From Planctomycetota bacterium (lineage in GTDB: Bacteria > Planctomycetota > Phycisphaerae > WQYP01), in contig JAKBCC010000030.1 of NCBI GenBank assembly GCA_021808105.1, forward strand, positions 1 to 36,515: 36,515 nt of DNA, in the 5' to 3' direction. This document shows, piece by piece, positions 7,961-16,315 of the stretch. The notes under the pieces were generated by a model, which made no database searches, was not told the DNA's origin, and was given only the letters and a program-made list of their open reading frames with translations. The position numbers and the translations under genes were made by a program. Position 1 is the first letter of the stretch. Each line of letters opens with the position of its first letter.

Positions 7961-8011
7961 AATTTGGAGTGCGTGATTGTCCTCGGTCGGCCGTTGGCGG
8001 TTATCCGGCGT

Positions 8012-9667
8012 TTAACTCTTCCTCTTCAGCATTGCAAACATGGAGCCGGCCAGGAGGATGGCGATGGCGGCTGGTTCCGGTACGGTGACGGGATCGACAA
8101 AATTCCAAGCCAACGCGTAGGTGTCTGAATTGGAAATCAGATTGCTTCCGCCCAGCATTTCCACCGCCAGGTCATACTGGCCCGGTGCCAACGTACTCAT
8201 ACCCAGCGCGGAATTAACGTTGATCTGTTGCAGATTATCCAACATGCTGGTGCTGGCGGCCACCTGTTGCCCCGATGAATTCAGCAAAAACAACAACATG
8301 TGATTAATGCCATTGGCCTGGTAATTTTTATTCCATGTTAACGTGGCGGTCAGGTCCCAACTGTTGATCGATGTTCCCGGCAGGTTGAAATCGTAATTTT
8401 CTACTGCATTCCTGCTGGAAGACGCAGTAATAGAAGCCAGATTCCATCCACTTGTTGCCGTGATGGCCGGCCCGGCGAAGCCGGCCGCCGGAGCCGCCGT
8501 AACATTGCCGGACAAATTGCTGGTTGAAACACTGGTCGCCACTGAATAATTATGTTCCCCACCGGCCAGATTCTCATAAGAATTATAAATATTGACCATG
8601 CCCGATCCATAACGCGGATCCAGCGGCGTGACGGCGTTGGCGGTTGTGGCATTGTAAGTATACGTGCCGCTGTTGGCGGAATAGGAGTTGGTCCAACCCT
8701 GAATCTTGGTGGCTCCATTTAACAGCAACGCTTTAACCGTGCGAATATCCGTCGCGGCACCAGCGGTGCCCAAACCGCCGATCTGCTCATTTCCCGCCTG
8801 AATCAACAACGCCGCCGATCCGGAAACCAGCGGGGCGGTATAACTGGTATAGCTGCCCGGTGCTATCAGATCAGGTGCGGATCGGCCATCCCAGGTCGGC
8901 CCCACCCATGAGGACGGCGTGCCGCCGATTCCGGTATAGGCACCCACGGCAATACCGTTGTACATATCGGCGGGGGCGTTGACATAACTGGGTGTGGTGG
9001 TGCTGGTGGTTTGGCCGTCACCAATAGCGGTAACAAACAGCGTGTTATATTGTGCCGCGTAATTATCCCAAATCTGATCGAGATATTGGCTGGTGGACGA
9101 GGTCACGCCGGGATAAACAAAGCTCTGATTCACCACCGATGGAGCTTCCCCGAGGGAACTGTTGATCGGAGCTGTGCCAGCGTAAATGGTATTGTAGTAA
9201 TAACTTTCAGCGTAGACATAAACATGGGAAACGTCCGGGGCGACGCCCGCGCCGGCGCCGCCGTAAAATAGGGACGCCACATAACCCGCATGCCATGAGG
9301 CATCCGCGCTGGTGTAAGAGCCGGAAGAATTCCCGGATGCATCGATGAAGGTAAACTGTGCTTGCGTGTTGAGATTGGCGGGATTGGGTTCAAAGGCGTT
9401 CTGCGTGGTGCTGCTCACGGAAGCTTCCACCTGTGCCACATTCACGCCTGATCCGTCGATATTCGGGGCGAGGCCCTGCAATTGTGTCAGCCCGATTTGA
9501 TCAAAGGTAGTTACGGCCCGAACCGTGTGGGCGGCCGCCAGCGCCGCCGCCAATGCCACGGCCGCACTGGCGCACCGCGCAGCGTACGTGTGTGATGTAG
9601 ACGTATTATCATCTACAACACTAAGTATTTTCGGACGTAACGGTGTGAAGGCAGGTTTCGTGGTCAT
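8012..9667 (-). CDS. Secreted subtilisin-like (S8-type) protein with PEP-CTERM sorting signal and atypical catalytic residues
   Basis: The start is set at the ATG at 9667 (MTTKPAFTPL), which has GGAG 7 nt upstream; the track start at 9724 lies before this site. The product is 551 residues. A long signal peptide with Ala-rich core (about 28-50) is followed by a subtilase-like fold. Motif alignment by eye: the Asp motif reads GVNVAQVEAS, so Glu81 replaces Asp; His126 is in SWHAGYVASLFYG followed by GVAPDV; the oxyanion motif reads FVTAIGDG, with Asp217 instead of Asn; Ser275 is in SYTSYTAPLVSGSAALL. The C-terminus VPEPAAIAILLAGSMFAML plus KRKS is a PEP-CTERM tail, so exosortase-dependent surface sorting is expected. 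Activity is uncertain given the substitutions. It is the last gene on this strand before rpsP. Confidence 0.8.
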   Translation of the reverse strand: MTTKPAFTPLRPKILSVVDDNTSTSHTYAARCASAAVALAAALAAAHTVRAVTTFDQIGLTQLQGLAPNIDGSGVNVAQVEASVSSTTQNAFEPNPANLNTQAQFTFIDASGNSSGSYTSADASWHAGYVASLFYGGAGAGVAPDVSHVYVYAESYYYNTIYAGTAPINSSLGEAPSVVNQSFVYPGVTSSTSQYLDQIWDNYAAQYNTLFVTAIGDGQTTSTTTPSYVNAPADMYNGIAVGAYTGIGGTPSSWVGPTWDGRSAPDLIAPGSYTSYTAPLVSGSAALLIQAGNEQIGGLGTAGAATDIRTVKALLLNGATKIQGWTNSYSANSGTYTYNATTANAVTPLDPRYGSGMVNIYNSYENLAGGEHNYSVATSVSTSNLSGNVTAAPAAGFAGPAITATSGWNLASITASSSRNAVENYDFNLPGTSINSWDLTATLTWNKNYQANGINHMLLFLLNSSGQQVAASTSMLDNLQQINVNSALGMSTLAPGQYDLAVEMLGGSNLISNSDTYALAWNFVDPVTVPEPAAIAILLAGSMFAMLKRKS

Positions 9668-9838
9668 CGGCAGGCTCCATAAGGGGGGCGCTTGGGCCCA
9701 ATCAACTCTGGCGACCAAAGGCATGGTCGCCGGCGAGTAACAACATCCCTTGAATCGGATTGCCGAGGTGTCGCGGGTAAGTAAAAAGCTTCGGGATTGC
9801 CGGCAGAACTGTTATGAGTCGCGCGGCATGGTAAGAAG

Positions 9839-9859
9839 CGAATAATTCAGTATTATTCG
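9839..9859. promoter_or_regulatory. Perfect AT-rich inverted repeat upstream of the subtilase-like gene
   Basis: CGAATAAT / TCAGT / ATTATTCG is an 8-bp perfect stem about 170 bp upstream of the 9667 start and about 65 bp past the GT2 stop. No T-run follows on either strand, so it could be an operator or a weak terminator. The function is not shown. Confidence 0.4.
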
Positions 9860-9922
9860 GACGCTTATGGGCACCGCAAACGCCGTATTTTTGAAATCTT
9901 AGATCGCCCGGGGGCGAACATT

Positions 9923-10666
9923 CTATATCCCGGATTTTTCTGCATATCGCCGGGCGGCGAAAAATTCTTTGCCAATGGTGTAGAGAATTTTATAACCCGC
10001 CATGACCACCCCACGCACCGTGCCGGAAATTTTGGATTTTCCGATACGACAGCGATAATCTACGGGCACTTCCATGGTTCGCAGGCCCGCAGCAGCGGCG
10101 CGAATCTGCATTTGCACCGTCCATCCGAAATTGCGATCATCCATCTGCAATTGCTCCAGAGCCGCGCGGGAGATTGCACGAAAAGGGCCGAGATCTGTAT
10201 AGTGTGCGTGCCACAATAGCCGCATGAGCTTGCACGCCAGTGCTCCGCCAAACCGCTGCTGAAGCGTTAAGGAACCGCGCTCACGGTGCCCCAGCGTCCG
10301 TGACCCAATGACCAACTCCGCGCGATTTTCGGCAATCGGTTGAACCAGCAACCCCATTTGTTCGGGATAATCGCTGAAATCGCCATCCATAAATACCAGA
10401 ACATCGGCATTTCCCGCCGCCGCTATGCCGGCCAGACACGCGCTGCCGTAACCGCGAATTCGCGCCGGCACGACGGTGGCACCAGCTTTTTGCGCCACGA
10501 CCACGGTATTGTCCGTTGAGCCATTGTCCGCGACGATGATCTGCTTCACCCACGATGGTACCGCGGCAATAACTTGTCCGATGGATTCCTGTTCATTAAT
10601 CGCAGGGATAATTACCGCCACATGGATGGCAGTGAGACTCTCAGGTATGGAAGGCGCAACATTCAT
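9923..10666 (-). CDS. Family 2 glycosyltransferase (dolichyl-/polyprenyl-phosphate sugar transferase type)
   Basis: A 247-residue GT-A glycosyltransferase. Residues 15-25 give VAVIIPAINEQESIG, the nucleotide-binding loop DNGSTDNT lies near 47-54, and the metal-binding motif is FMDGDFSDYPEQM (DGD near 94-96). There are no strong C-terminal membrane helices, so this is the DPM1/Ppm1-like soluble class. It probably transfers a hexose from an NDP-sugar to a polyprenyl phosphate carrier, which a GT-C enzyme could then use; the adjacent upstream gene is such a GT-C candidate, so the pair makes functional sense. The ATG at 10666 lacks a clear Shine-Dalgarno. The gap to the upstream gene is 72 bp. 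Confidence 0.9.
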   Translation of the reverse strand: MNVAPSIPESLTAIHVAVIIPAINEQESIGQVIAAVPSWVKQIIVADNGSTDNTVVVAQKAGATVVPARIRGYGSACLAGIAAAGNADVLVFMDGDFSDYPEQMGLLVQPIAENRAELVIGSRTLGHRERGSLTLQQRFGGALACKLMRLLWHAHYTDLGPFRAISRAALEQLQMDDRNFGWTVQMQIRAAAAGLRTMEVPVDYRCRIGKSKISGTVRGVVMAGYKILYTIGKEFFAARRYAEKSGI

Positions 10667-10738
10667 CCTAAGAGTTTACGGCCCAGCGCACCGATTTGCC
10701 AAGCCGCCGGCGCGGCTGCAGAGATAAACATCGTCCCG

Positions 10739-12196
10739 TTACATTTCTGCCGGTCGCGCCTGCCGCTCGGTCAGGCCCACGAACCAATTCGCCACCCTGG
10801 GCTGGAACGCCTCGATAATTAACAGCGCCCAAACCGGGCCGTGTTCCACCCAGATCATCCACGGGTAAAAATAATGGGCGTGATACAAGCCCAGTGTCAG
10901 TGACCAGATTAATAATGAAATCCGCGGGTAAACCGCCAATAGAGGCAGCAACCAGGTGTAATACCATGCGAATTCCGTGGGGCTTAACAGAAAAATAAAC
11001 ATCACGGAAAACAGCCCGATCCGAATTGCGTTGCTTCCTGTTGCGCTGCGGCGATTCAGGAAAAACAGGGCCGCCAGATAAATAACCGCAATGCTCGCCC
11101 GTGCCGCCAGGGCCGCCCGGATATAGGCCGAAGGGGAAAAGACCCATTGCCAGAACAGGGAAATAAGGCGAAACACGCCGTCGTTGTCATGCCAATATCC
11201 CCCATAAGTAAGCAGGGAACGGATGGCGGGCGCACCGGTTAAAAACATCGGAGCTAAAGCGGCAGCGGTCACCAACGCCAGCACCAGGCCGACGGTGACG
11301 CATTTTCTCATGTCACCCAGAAGCGGACGTAGCAGTAAAGGGGCCAGAACAACGGGCCAGAATTTCGCGCCAATCGCCAGCCCCAGTAAAGCGGCGGCGG
11401 ATTTTGGCCGCTGCCTGATGAGCATCAGTGCAAACAGCGCAACAAAGGCCAGCGTTATGACATCCATGTGCGCTTCATTGTAAAAAGCATTGATGAGCAC
11501 GGGATTCCACCAGTAAATAAGCAACCATGACATAGGCCGTTTCAGCCGGCGCAGCATCAGGGCAATCGCTGCTGCGGTTGCACAGTCAAAGAGCAAATAG
11601 ACGCAACGCAACGCGGTTGCGCTAAAGGGTGAAATCTTAGCCGCCAGGGCCATGGCCAGTTCACTCACGGGTGGATAAATCGTGGCCAGTTTGGCATGAT
11701 TGATATGCTGCATGATCTGCCGATGGCTTTGCGCCATGGCAGTTAAAACAACGGGTACGCCCGCCTGCGTATGATTCAGCACCACCTGGGGACTATAGCG
11801 CCAGGGATTTTGGCCCTGGGCCAGCACCGCACCATCCCACAGGAACCGATAGTAATCGGTGGATAATACCGGCGTTCCACCCAGCAGGATGACCCGGCAT
11901 AGCATGCCACTTAATAGCATCCACATCCACAGATGTTTCCCCATGGGCCGCCGCAGAAACAGGCAACTCAATAGAAATACGGTGCCCGCCAGCACATTAC
12001 CGGCAACCAATAAATTGCGATTGGTCAGATGATGTAACGCACTTTCGACCAGGGCGGGCGAAGTAAGCCGCAGCAGCAGGGCCAAAGCTATAAGGATGGC
12101 ACCGGAGGCGATCCACGTGGCAGCGGCAACGGGCGACGCCGGCAGCGGTGAGAGGGACTCGCCGTTGGTTATACTGGTCGAACCATCACGCGCCAT
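10739..12196 (-). CDS. Polytopic GT-C (GT87/DUF2029-like) mannosyltransferase-type membrane protein
   Basis: A 485-residue integral membrane protein with about 11-13 hydrophobic segments. The first periplasm-facing loop holds LSTDYYRFLWDGAVLAQGQNP with acidic residues, followed by ATIYPPVSEL, the pattern of GT-C enzymes (GT87/DUF2029, related to PMT-type transferases) that take sugars from polyprenyl-phosphate donors. WWNPVLINAFYNEAHMD is another typical segment of these proteins. The start at 12196 has AAGGTGG a few nt upstream. It is 25 bp downstream of the preceding gene and upstream of the GT2 gene, so all are probably co-transcribed. The exact sugar and acceptor are unknown. Confidence 0.85.
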   Translation of the reverse strand: MARDGSTSITNGESLSPLPASPVAAATWIASGAILIALALLLRLTSPALVESALHHLTNRNLLVAGNVLAGTVFLLSCLFLRRPMGKHLWMWMLLSGMLCRVILLGGTPVLSTDYYRFLWDGAVLAQGQNPWRYSPQVVLNHTQAGVPVVLTAMAQSHRQIMQHINHAKLATIYPPVSELAMALAAKISPFSATALRCVYLLFDCATAAAIALMLRRLKRPMSWLLIYWWNPVLINAFYNEAHMDVITLAFVALFALMLIRQRPKSAAALLGLAIGAKFWPVVLAPLLLRPLLGDMRKCVTVGLVLALVTAAALAPMFLTGAPAIRSLLTYGGYWHDNDGVFRLISLFWQWVFSPSAYIRAALAARASIAVIYLAALFFLNRRSATGSNAIRIGLFSVMFIFLLSPTEFAWYYTWLLPLLAVYPRISLLIWSLTLGLYHAHYFYPWMIWVEHGPVWALLIIEAFQPRVANWFVGLTERQARPAEM

Positions 12197-12221
12197 GCGC
12201 CACCTTCAAGAGATCTGAAAC

Positions 12222-12989
12222 TCACTGGGAACTGGTCGTGGTAGCGCTTTGCGAATGCGTCCGATCCGCTTCCTTCAGCAGCCGATTAATAAGCGAAGAT
12301 TCGCCGGCTTGCTGCGTGAATTCCAGCCCCCCGTCATTTTGCAGATAAATGACATACAAACGACCGGGTTTGACGGGGCGATAGACGGCCTGTCCCTGTA
12401 CAACATCCAGACCCAACTTTGCAGCGGATGTCGGATGCTGCATTAACTGCCGGATATGCTGCCACAGATTCACCGTAAAGGTATCCGGGCGTCCGGATTT
12501 TCCATCCAGGCACGGCGGCACGCCGTGGGAATCCAGCAGACTGCTGCCCAGTTGCGGCGATTGCTTGCTGGAAAAAATTCGGCGGAAAAACGCCAGAGAC
12601 TTGCCGCGCAGCAGGTCGTCATTTTCCACAAACTTATTTTGGAACTTCAAGACATAGCCATCGACATACGGCGTATCGCCGGGGATGACAATTTTTTTAA
12701 TCGGCAGCGGCGCTCGGGTGCCATTATCGCCGGTGACAAATTCCTCCCACAGCAGCGTGGTTTGCAGCACTTGTCGCTTGCCGTTGGTAACTTGTCCATC
12801 GACCACCAGTTCGGCCATGCGGCGCTGCCCGGTCAGACGGTTGATGATCACCTGCAGATGTTTGCGTTCACGTTCCAGTTGGAGGATGCGGGCGTTGCGC
12901 GACGCGAAATAGATGGCCATATTCACGCCCGCCGCCATGACGGTTGTCAAGACCACCAGTACAATCACGCGCTTGAGAAAATTCCGCAT
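12222..12989 (-). CDS. Membrane-anchored protein of unknown function (single N-terminal TM plus coiled-coil)
   Basis: A 255-residue protein not recognised as a known family. Residues 8-30 (VIVLVVLTTVMAAGVNMAIY) form one transmembrane helix. Then RILQLERERKHLQVIINRL looks like a short coiled coil, similar in layout to periplasmic scaffold proteins. The remaining ~200 residues are predicted extracytoplasmic, with VIPGDTPYVDGYVLKFQNKF and RLYVIYLQNDGGLEF as distinctive stretches. AAAGGA lies about 8 nt before the ATG at 12989. Spacing is tight on both sides (12 bp and 25 bp), so it belongs to the envelope/glycosyltransferase operon. A partner or assembly role is inference only. Confidence 0.7.
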   Translation of the reverse strand: MRNFLKRVIVLVVLTTVMAAGVNMAIYFASRNARILQLERERKHLQVIINRLTGQRRMAELVVDGQVTNGKRQVLQTTLLWEEFVTGDNGTRAPLPIKKIVIPGDTPYVDGYVLKFQNKFVENDDLLRGKSLAFFRRIFSSKQSPQLGSSLLDSHGVPPCLDGKSGRPDTFTVNLWQHIRQLMQHPTSAAKLGLDVVQGQAVYRPVKPGRLYVIYLQNDGGLEFTQQAGESSLINRLLKEADRTHSQSATTTSSQ

Positions 12990-13001
12990 TGCACAATCCT
13001 T

Positions 13002-14609
13002 TTATTGTTTCAGGGCGGCCAGCGAGGCACTCCATTTTTTGTTCATGGCCGCCGCAGTGGTCGGTGTCCATACGCTGCCATCGGAACCCTGATATTTTAT
13101 CAAGACACCCCTGGAATTCACCCAGAGGTTTGCAATTCCGGGGTCCAGTTGTTCGGTGAGGTGATGCACCATGATTCTGTGACCATTCACGGTGATGCGT
13201 TGCGTGCCGCGCACCGCCAGCATCCGCAGCCCCAGCCGGCGCGTGCTGGAATTAAACGTGACAAATCCCATAGCCGAAGGTTTGGACAAATTCACCAGCC
13301 GCGGCCAGAAATATTTTAAGGTCAGCGGCAGGTACGCCGGCATATAAGAAGCCAATTCATAGTGCGTTGGCTTCGTGGGCTGACCCGGTAGAACATGCCG
13401 TCGCTGCATATAAACAGTCATCCAACGATGGTGGACCAGTAAATCGGTGGGTTGGCCGTGCTTATTCAGGGCCGGCACAAAGGCGGATTGTTCATCGCCG
13501 GTTTCCCGCGCCCAGTGAATTTGCATATTGGGATATGGGATTGTGATATGTACCAATGTTTGCTTATTGGTCTTCGGATCAACGATAATCCGTTCCTGCC
13601 GCGCTTTAACTTCTTGCGGATTGTTAATGGGGACCAGCGTCTCCACCGCTTTATCCCATGTGGTGTAATGGGTAATGGGGCCGGGCGTTTTGCTCTGTTG
13701 GGCATACGCCCAGAAACTGGTTACTTTGGACAACAGCACGGTGCCATTGGGTAAAAACGTGCGGGCGTTGGTACTGCTGAAAACGCCGGTGTAGCCGTCT
13801 TCCGTGCCGGTGTAGCACGACAAAAGCACATAGCCAATGTCACGACCCGCAGCTTGAATCTGATACAAATGGGGGTGAATGGCTTTTGGGTTAAGATCGA
13901 TGGCGGAAATTCCCCTTAGCCAGGTGCGTCCCGCGCTTACCGCCGCCGCCCGCTGCTGCTGCAGGGCTTTCAGGTTCAAAAGATGAAACTTTTTGGCCAT
14001 GGCAAGAAAGCAGGCCCGCGCGCCGTCGGCCTGATCGGCAGGGCTGAAAAATGTCAGCAGGTAATAAAGTTTGGGGGCCGCCCGGATAATAAGCTGCTGC
14101 CGCATGACGGGCTTATTATTAGATGCAGTGGTCAGTTCTAAAACCAGAATGCCCGCGTGCTTACCCGAGTTACTGGTCATTCGCCGCGTCAGAACCTTTA
14201 CTTTCGGATAATTGTGTTGAGCTTCCGCGACAGTCTGGTCCAGCAGGGTTTTCAGCGGCACATCTTTTTCCAGTTCACTAAGATGCACGATGATGCCCCA
14301 GCGCAGCGAATTATTCACGAACGTCACCAGCGTCCCGGGTCTGACCGGGATGGCTCCATTTTGCTCCGGGGAAGGCGGCGTAAAGTTGGGCTGTAAAACT
14401 TCGCAATTCAGGGGCGGGCGCAGTTCAAAGCCATCCATAGCATCAATCCAAACCGGCGCCAGATGGCCCATGCCGGGTCTTGGGGCACCCTGCGCGGCGG
14501 GAAATATCCCCATCACGGCAAAACATGTTATCAACAACATGCTTAGCACTGTTTTTTGCGTATAGAGGTGAACTATTCCGGATGATTGTTTCATCGCAAG
14601 TGCGCGCAT
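13002..14609 (-). CDS. Large exported protein of unknown function
   Basis: The start is set at the ATG at 14609 (MRALAMKQS), which has TGGAG five to six nt before it; the ATG at 14621 overlaps that Shine-Dalgarno. The product is 535 residues. A hydrophobic stretch around residues 20-42 (LSMLLITCFAVMGIFPAA) ending AAQGAPRP suggests a cleavable signal peptide. The body has no recognised domain. Visible stretches include LRWGIIVHLSELEKDVPLKT, ILVLELTTAS and KLYYLLTFFSPA, resembling a beta-rich domain of the kind that evaluates membrane or stress phenotypes, but no family can be named. It lies 12 bp upstream of the next unknown membrane protein and 23 bp downstream of another exported protein. 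Confidence 0.7.
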   Translation of the reverse strand: MRALAMKQSSGIVHLYTQKTVLSMLLITCFAVMGIFPAAQGAPRPGMGHLAPVWIDAMDGFELRPPLNCEVLQPNFTPPSPEQNGAIPVRPGTLVTFVNNSLRWGIIVHLSELEKDVPLKTLLDQTVAEAQHNYPKVKVLTRRMTSNSGKHAGILVLELTTASNNKPVMRQQLIIRAAPKLYYLLTFFSPADQADGARACFLAMAKKFHLLNLKALQQQRAAAVSAGRTWLRGISAIDLNPKAIHPHLYQIQAAGRDIGYVLLSCYTGTEDGYTGVFSSTNARTFLPNGTVLLSKVTSFWAYAQQSKTPGPITHYTTWDKAVETLVPINNPQEVKARQERIIVDPKTNKQTLVHITIPYPNMQIHWARETGDEQSAFVPALNKHGQPTDLLVHHRWMTVYMQRRHVLPGQPTKPTHYELASYMPAYLPLTLKYFWPRLVNLSKPSAMGFVTFNSSTRRLGLRMLAVRGTQRITVNGHRIMVHHLTEQLDPGIANLWVNSRGVLIKYQGSDGSVWTPTTAAAMNKKWSASLAALKQ

Positions 14610-14632
14610 TAAAAACTCCATGCGACATTAAT

Positions 14633-15190
14633 TTAATGAGATTGGTTCTGCCGAACCCATTGAAGCAGCGTATCAAATTCCTGGTTATCCAATGGCAAAT
14701 CCAGATTCCGACCCTCATAACTGATTAAATTCACCACGTGCCCGTGATGCATGGCCGCCACCCAGATGAATTTATGGTTCGGGCCGCCCATGGCTTTATA
14801 AATATACATGCGGCCACCGCCAACGGCCCATTTCACATACACATTGCGTTCATGCCGCCACCCGCCCGAGAGCATCTTCCGGTAGACATGCTCGGCCAGA
14901 GCCTTGGCGGGGGCTTTTGATCCCGGGGCCAGCACCAGGTAAACCTGCTGATAATGCCGCCGGCGGCCTTCTAAATTAATAGTGCCGGACGTGACGTATT
15001 GCAACCCGCGCGAACTTTTGACGGCGGTGTGCATGTCGCCCCGGTTGCCATACAGCGTATTGCCATCCATCCGCGTGATCAGCGTGACCGCATAAGCGCT
15101 GCTGATCGCCAGCAAAAGCAACAATGCCAAGGCTCCCATCAGCAGCCTTTTGCGCAACGTCGAATCAACCGCCAATAAGTGCTCCGCCAT
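14633..15190 (-). CDS. Membrane-anchored or exported protein of unknown function, first gene of the envelope operon
   Basis: The most likely start is the ATG at 15190 (MAEHLLAVDSTLRKRLLMG), giving 185 residues. The track start at 15277 runs into the repeat hairpin and is unlikely. No clear Shine-Dalgarno precedes 15190, so the start is uncertain. One hydrophobic helix (LLMGALALLLLLAISSAYAV) follows a basic segment, giving an N-in anchor or uncleaved signal. The rest is predicted extracytoplasmic and contains YQQVYLVLAPGSKAPAKALA and KFIWVAAMHHGHVVNLISY. No family is recognised. It is divergent from the ABC transporter genes. Confidence 0.65.
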   Translation of the reverse strand: MAEHLLAVDSTLRKRLLMGALALLLLLAISSAYAVTLITRMDGNTLYGNRGDMHTAVKSSRGLQYVTSGTINLEGRRRHYQQVYLVLAPGSKAPAKALAEHVYRKMLSGGWRHERNVYVKWAVGGGRMYIYKAMGGPNHKFIWVAAMHHGHVVNLISYEGRNLDLPLDNQEFDTLLQWVRQNQSH

Positions 15191-15275
15191 ACCGGTATGA
15201 TAAACCAAAATGCCGATTAAAAAAACCCCAGATTTATCCGCCGCCCCCCCCGCCCGCCAAACACCCCGACCAAAC

Positions 15276-15323
15276 AAAGGTGTCAGGTACCTTTTTTCAA
15301 AAAAAGGTACCTGACACCTTTTT
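15276..15323. repeat. GGTGTCAGGTACC repeat, copies 2 and 3 as a perfect head-to-head hairpin
   Basis: AAAGGTGTCAGGTACCTTTT is followed after a two-nt centre by its reverse complement AAAAGGTACCTGACACCTTT. This makes a stem of about 22 bp. It lies between two divergently transcribed genes, so a terminator role does not fit the context. It is a pair of the dispersed repeat also seen at 7939 and 33951. Confidence 0.9.
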
Positions 15324-15532
15324 CACGGTGCCCTGCTGGTTATGCGCGGTAGTATTCGCGACGAGTCAAGGCGTATCGCGTCATCAGATTGCAGTTCCGC
15401 AGCTAACTCAACGCTGCCGCATTGAGCTACCGGCGGTGTTACCGCTCGATGCGACATGCTCGATGCCAGATGCCTGACGCTAACGCCCCGTCCCGTGCCG
15501 GGCGCTTTCCTGCGGTGCGGATGCCGCATATT
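15324..15532. other. Divergent spacer upstream of the ABC transporter
   Basis: No gene is supported before the ABC ATPase start region. Promoters for the divergent units must lie here or in the repeat, but none is convincing by eye. Confidence 0.35.
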
Positions 15533-16315
15533 ATGAATCGTATGATGCACACGCAATCTACCACACACACGGGCGGGATCGTTATTAACGGCGTGGAAAA
15601 AACCTATCGCCTCGGCCGACGCACGGTGCGGGCGCTGGCGGGCGTGGATATAACCATTGCCCCCGGCGAATTTGTTGCCATTATGGGGGCCAGCGGTTCG
15701 GGAAAATCCACACTGCTGCATCTCTGTGCCTTGTTGGACACCCCGGATGCCGGCAGCATTACCGTGGACGGCCGCAATTTGTCCCAACTCTCTGAACGCC
15801 AGGCCACTTTATTTCGTCGGGAAACCGTGGGGGTTGTATTTCAGAGCTTTAATCTCGTGCCCACCCTGACCCTGCTGGATAATGTTTTGCTGACCGCCCG
15901 CCTGGCGGGAAAATATACGCCCGCAATCCGGGATCGAGCCATTGAACTCGCCGGCGCCCTGGGTCTGGCTGATCGCATCACTCATCGACCCGATGCGCTT
16001 TCCGGCGGTGAACAGCAACGTGCCGCCATCGCACGAGCCTTGCTGCTTCAACCGCGTATATTATTAGCCGATGAACCCACCGGAAATCTGGACTCGGTAA
16101 GTGCGGAAAATTTCTGGCACCTGCTCCAGGGTGTGTTGGCAGATTCTACTGCATCGCCCACCACCGTCGTGGTGGTCACGCATGAACCGGCTGCCGCCGC
16201 GTATGCCGATCGCGTGCTGGTACTGCGGGACGGAACCCTGGCGGGAAGTTTTGATGTGGAGGACCAGGATGATGCCGGCAGCATTGCAACTCGCTATCAG
16301 CACGCTTTGGCGTAA
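15533..16315 (+). CDS. ABC transporter ATP-binding protein (MacB/LolD type)
   Basis: ATPase subunit of an FtsX-type ABC system. With the start at the ATG at 15533 (MNRMMHTQS) it has 260 residues; 15521, 15542 and 15545 are alternative ATGs and none has a strong Shine-Dalgarno. Motifs in order: Walker A GASGSGKST (about 52-60), Q-loop VVFQSFNLVPTLTL, signature LSGGEQQRAAIARALL (about 156), and Walker B ILLADEPTGNLDS. DEPTGNLDS and FNLVPTLT are typical of the MacB/LolD/YbbA family, which drives lipoprotein release or extrusion of peptides and macrolides rather than import. It overlaps the following permease gene by about 45 nt, so the two are translationally coupled. Confidence 0.95.
   Translation: MNRMMHTQSTTHTGGIVINGVEKTYRLGRRTVRALAGVDITIAPGEFVAIMGASGSGKSTLLHLCALLDTPDAGSITVDGRNLSQLSERQATLFRRETVGVVFQSFNLVPTLTLLDNVLLTARLAGKYTPAIRDRAIELAGALGLADRITHRPDALSGGEQQRAAIARALLLQPRILLADEPTGNLDSVSAENFWHLLQGVLADSTASPTTVVVVTHEPAAAAYADRVLVLRDGTLAGSFDVEDQDDAGSIATRYQHALA

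Noticed and set aside
12456-13319. 287-residue + strand ORF opposite two envelope genes
   Set aside because: It is antisense to two tightly spaced genes with good start sites and plausible signal or TM segments; the ORF has no recognisable features and no ribosome site.
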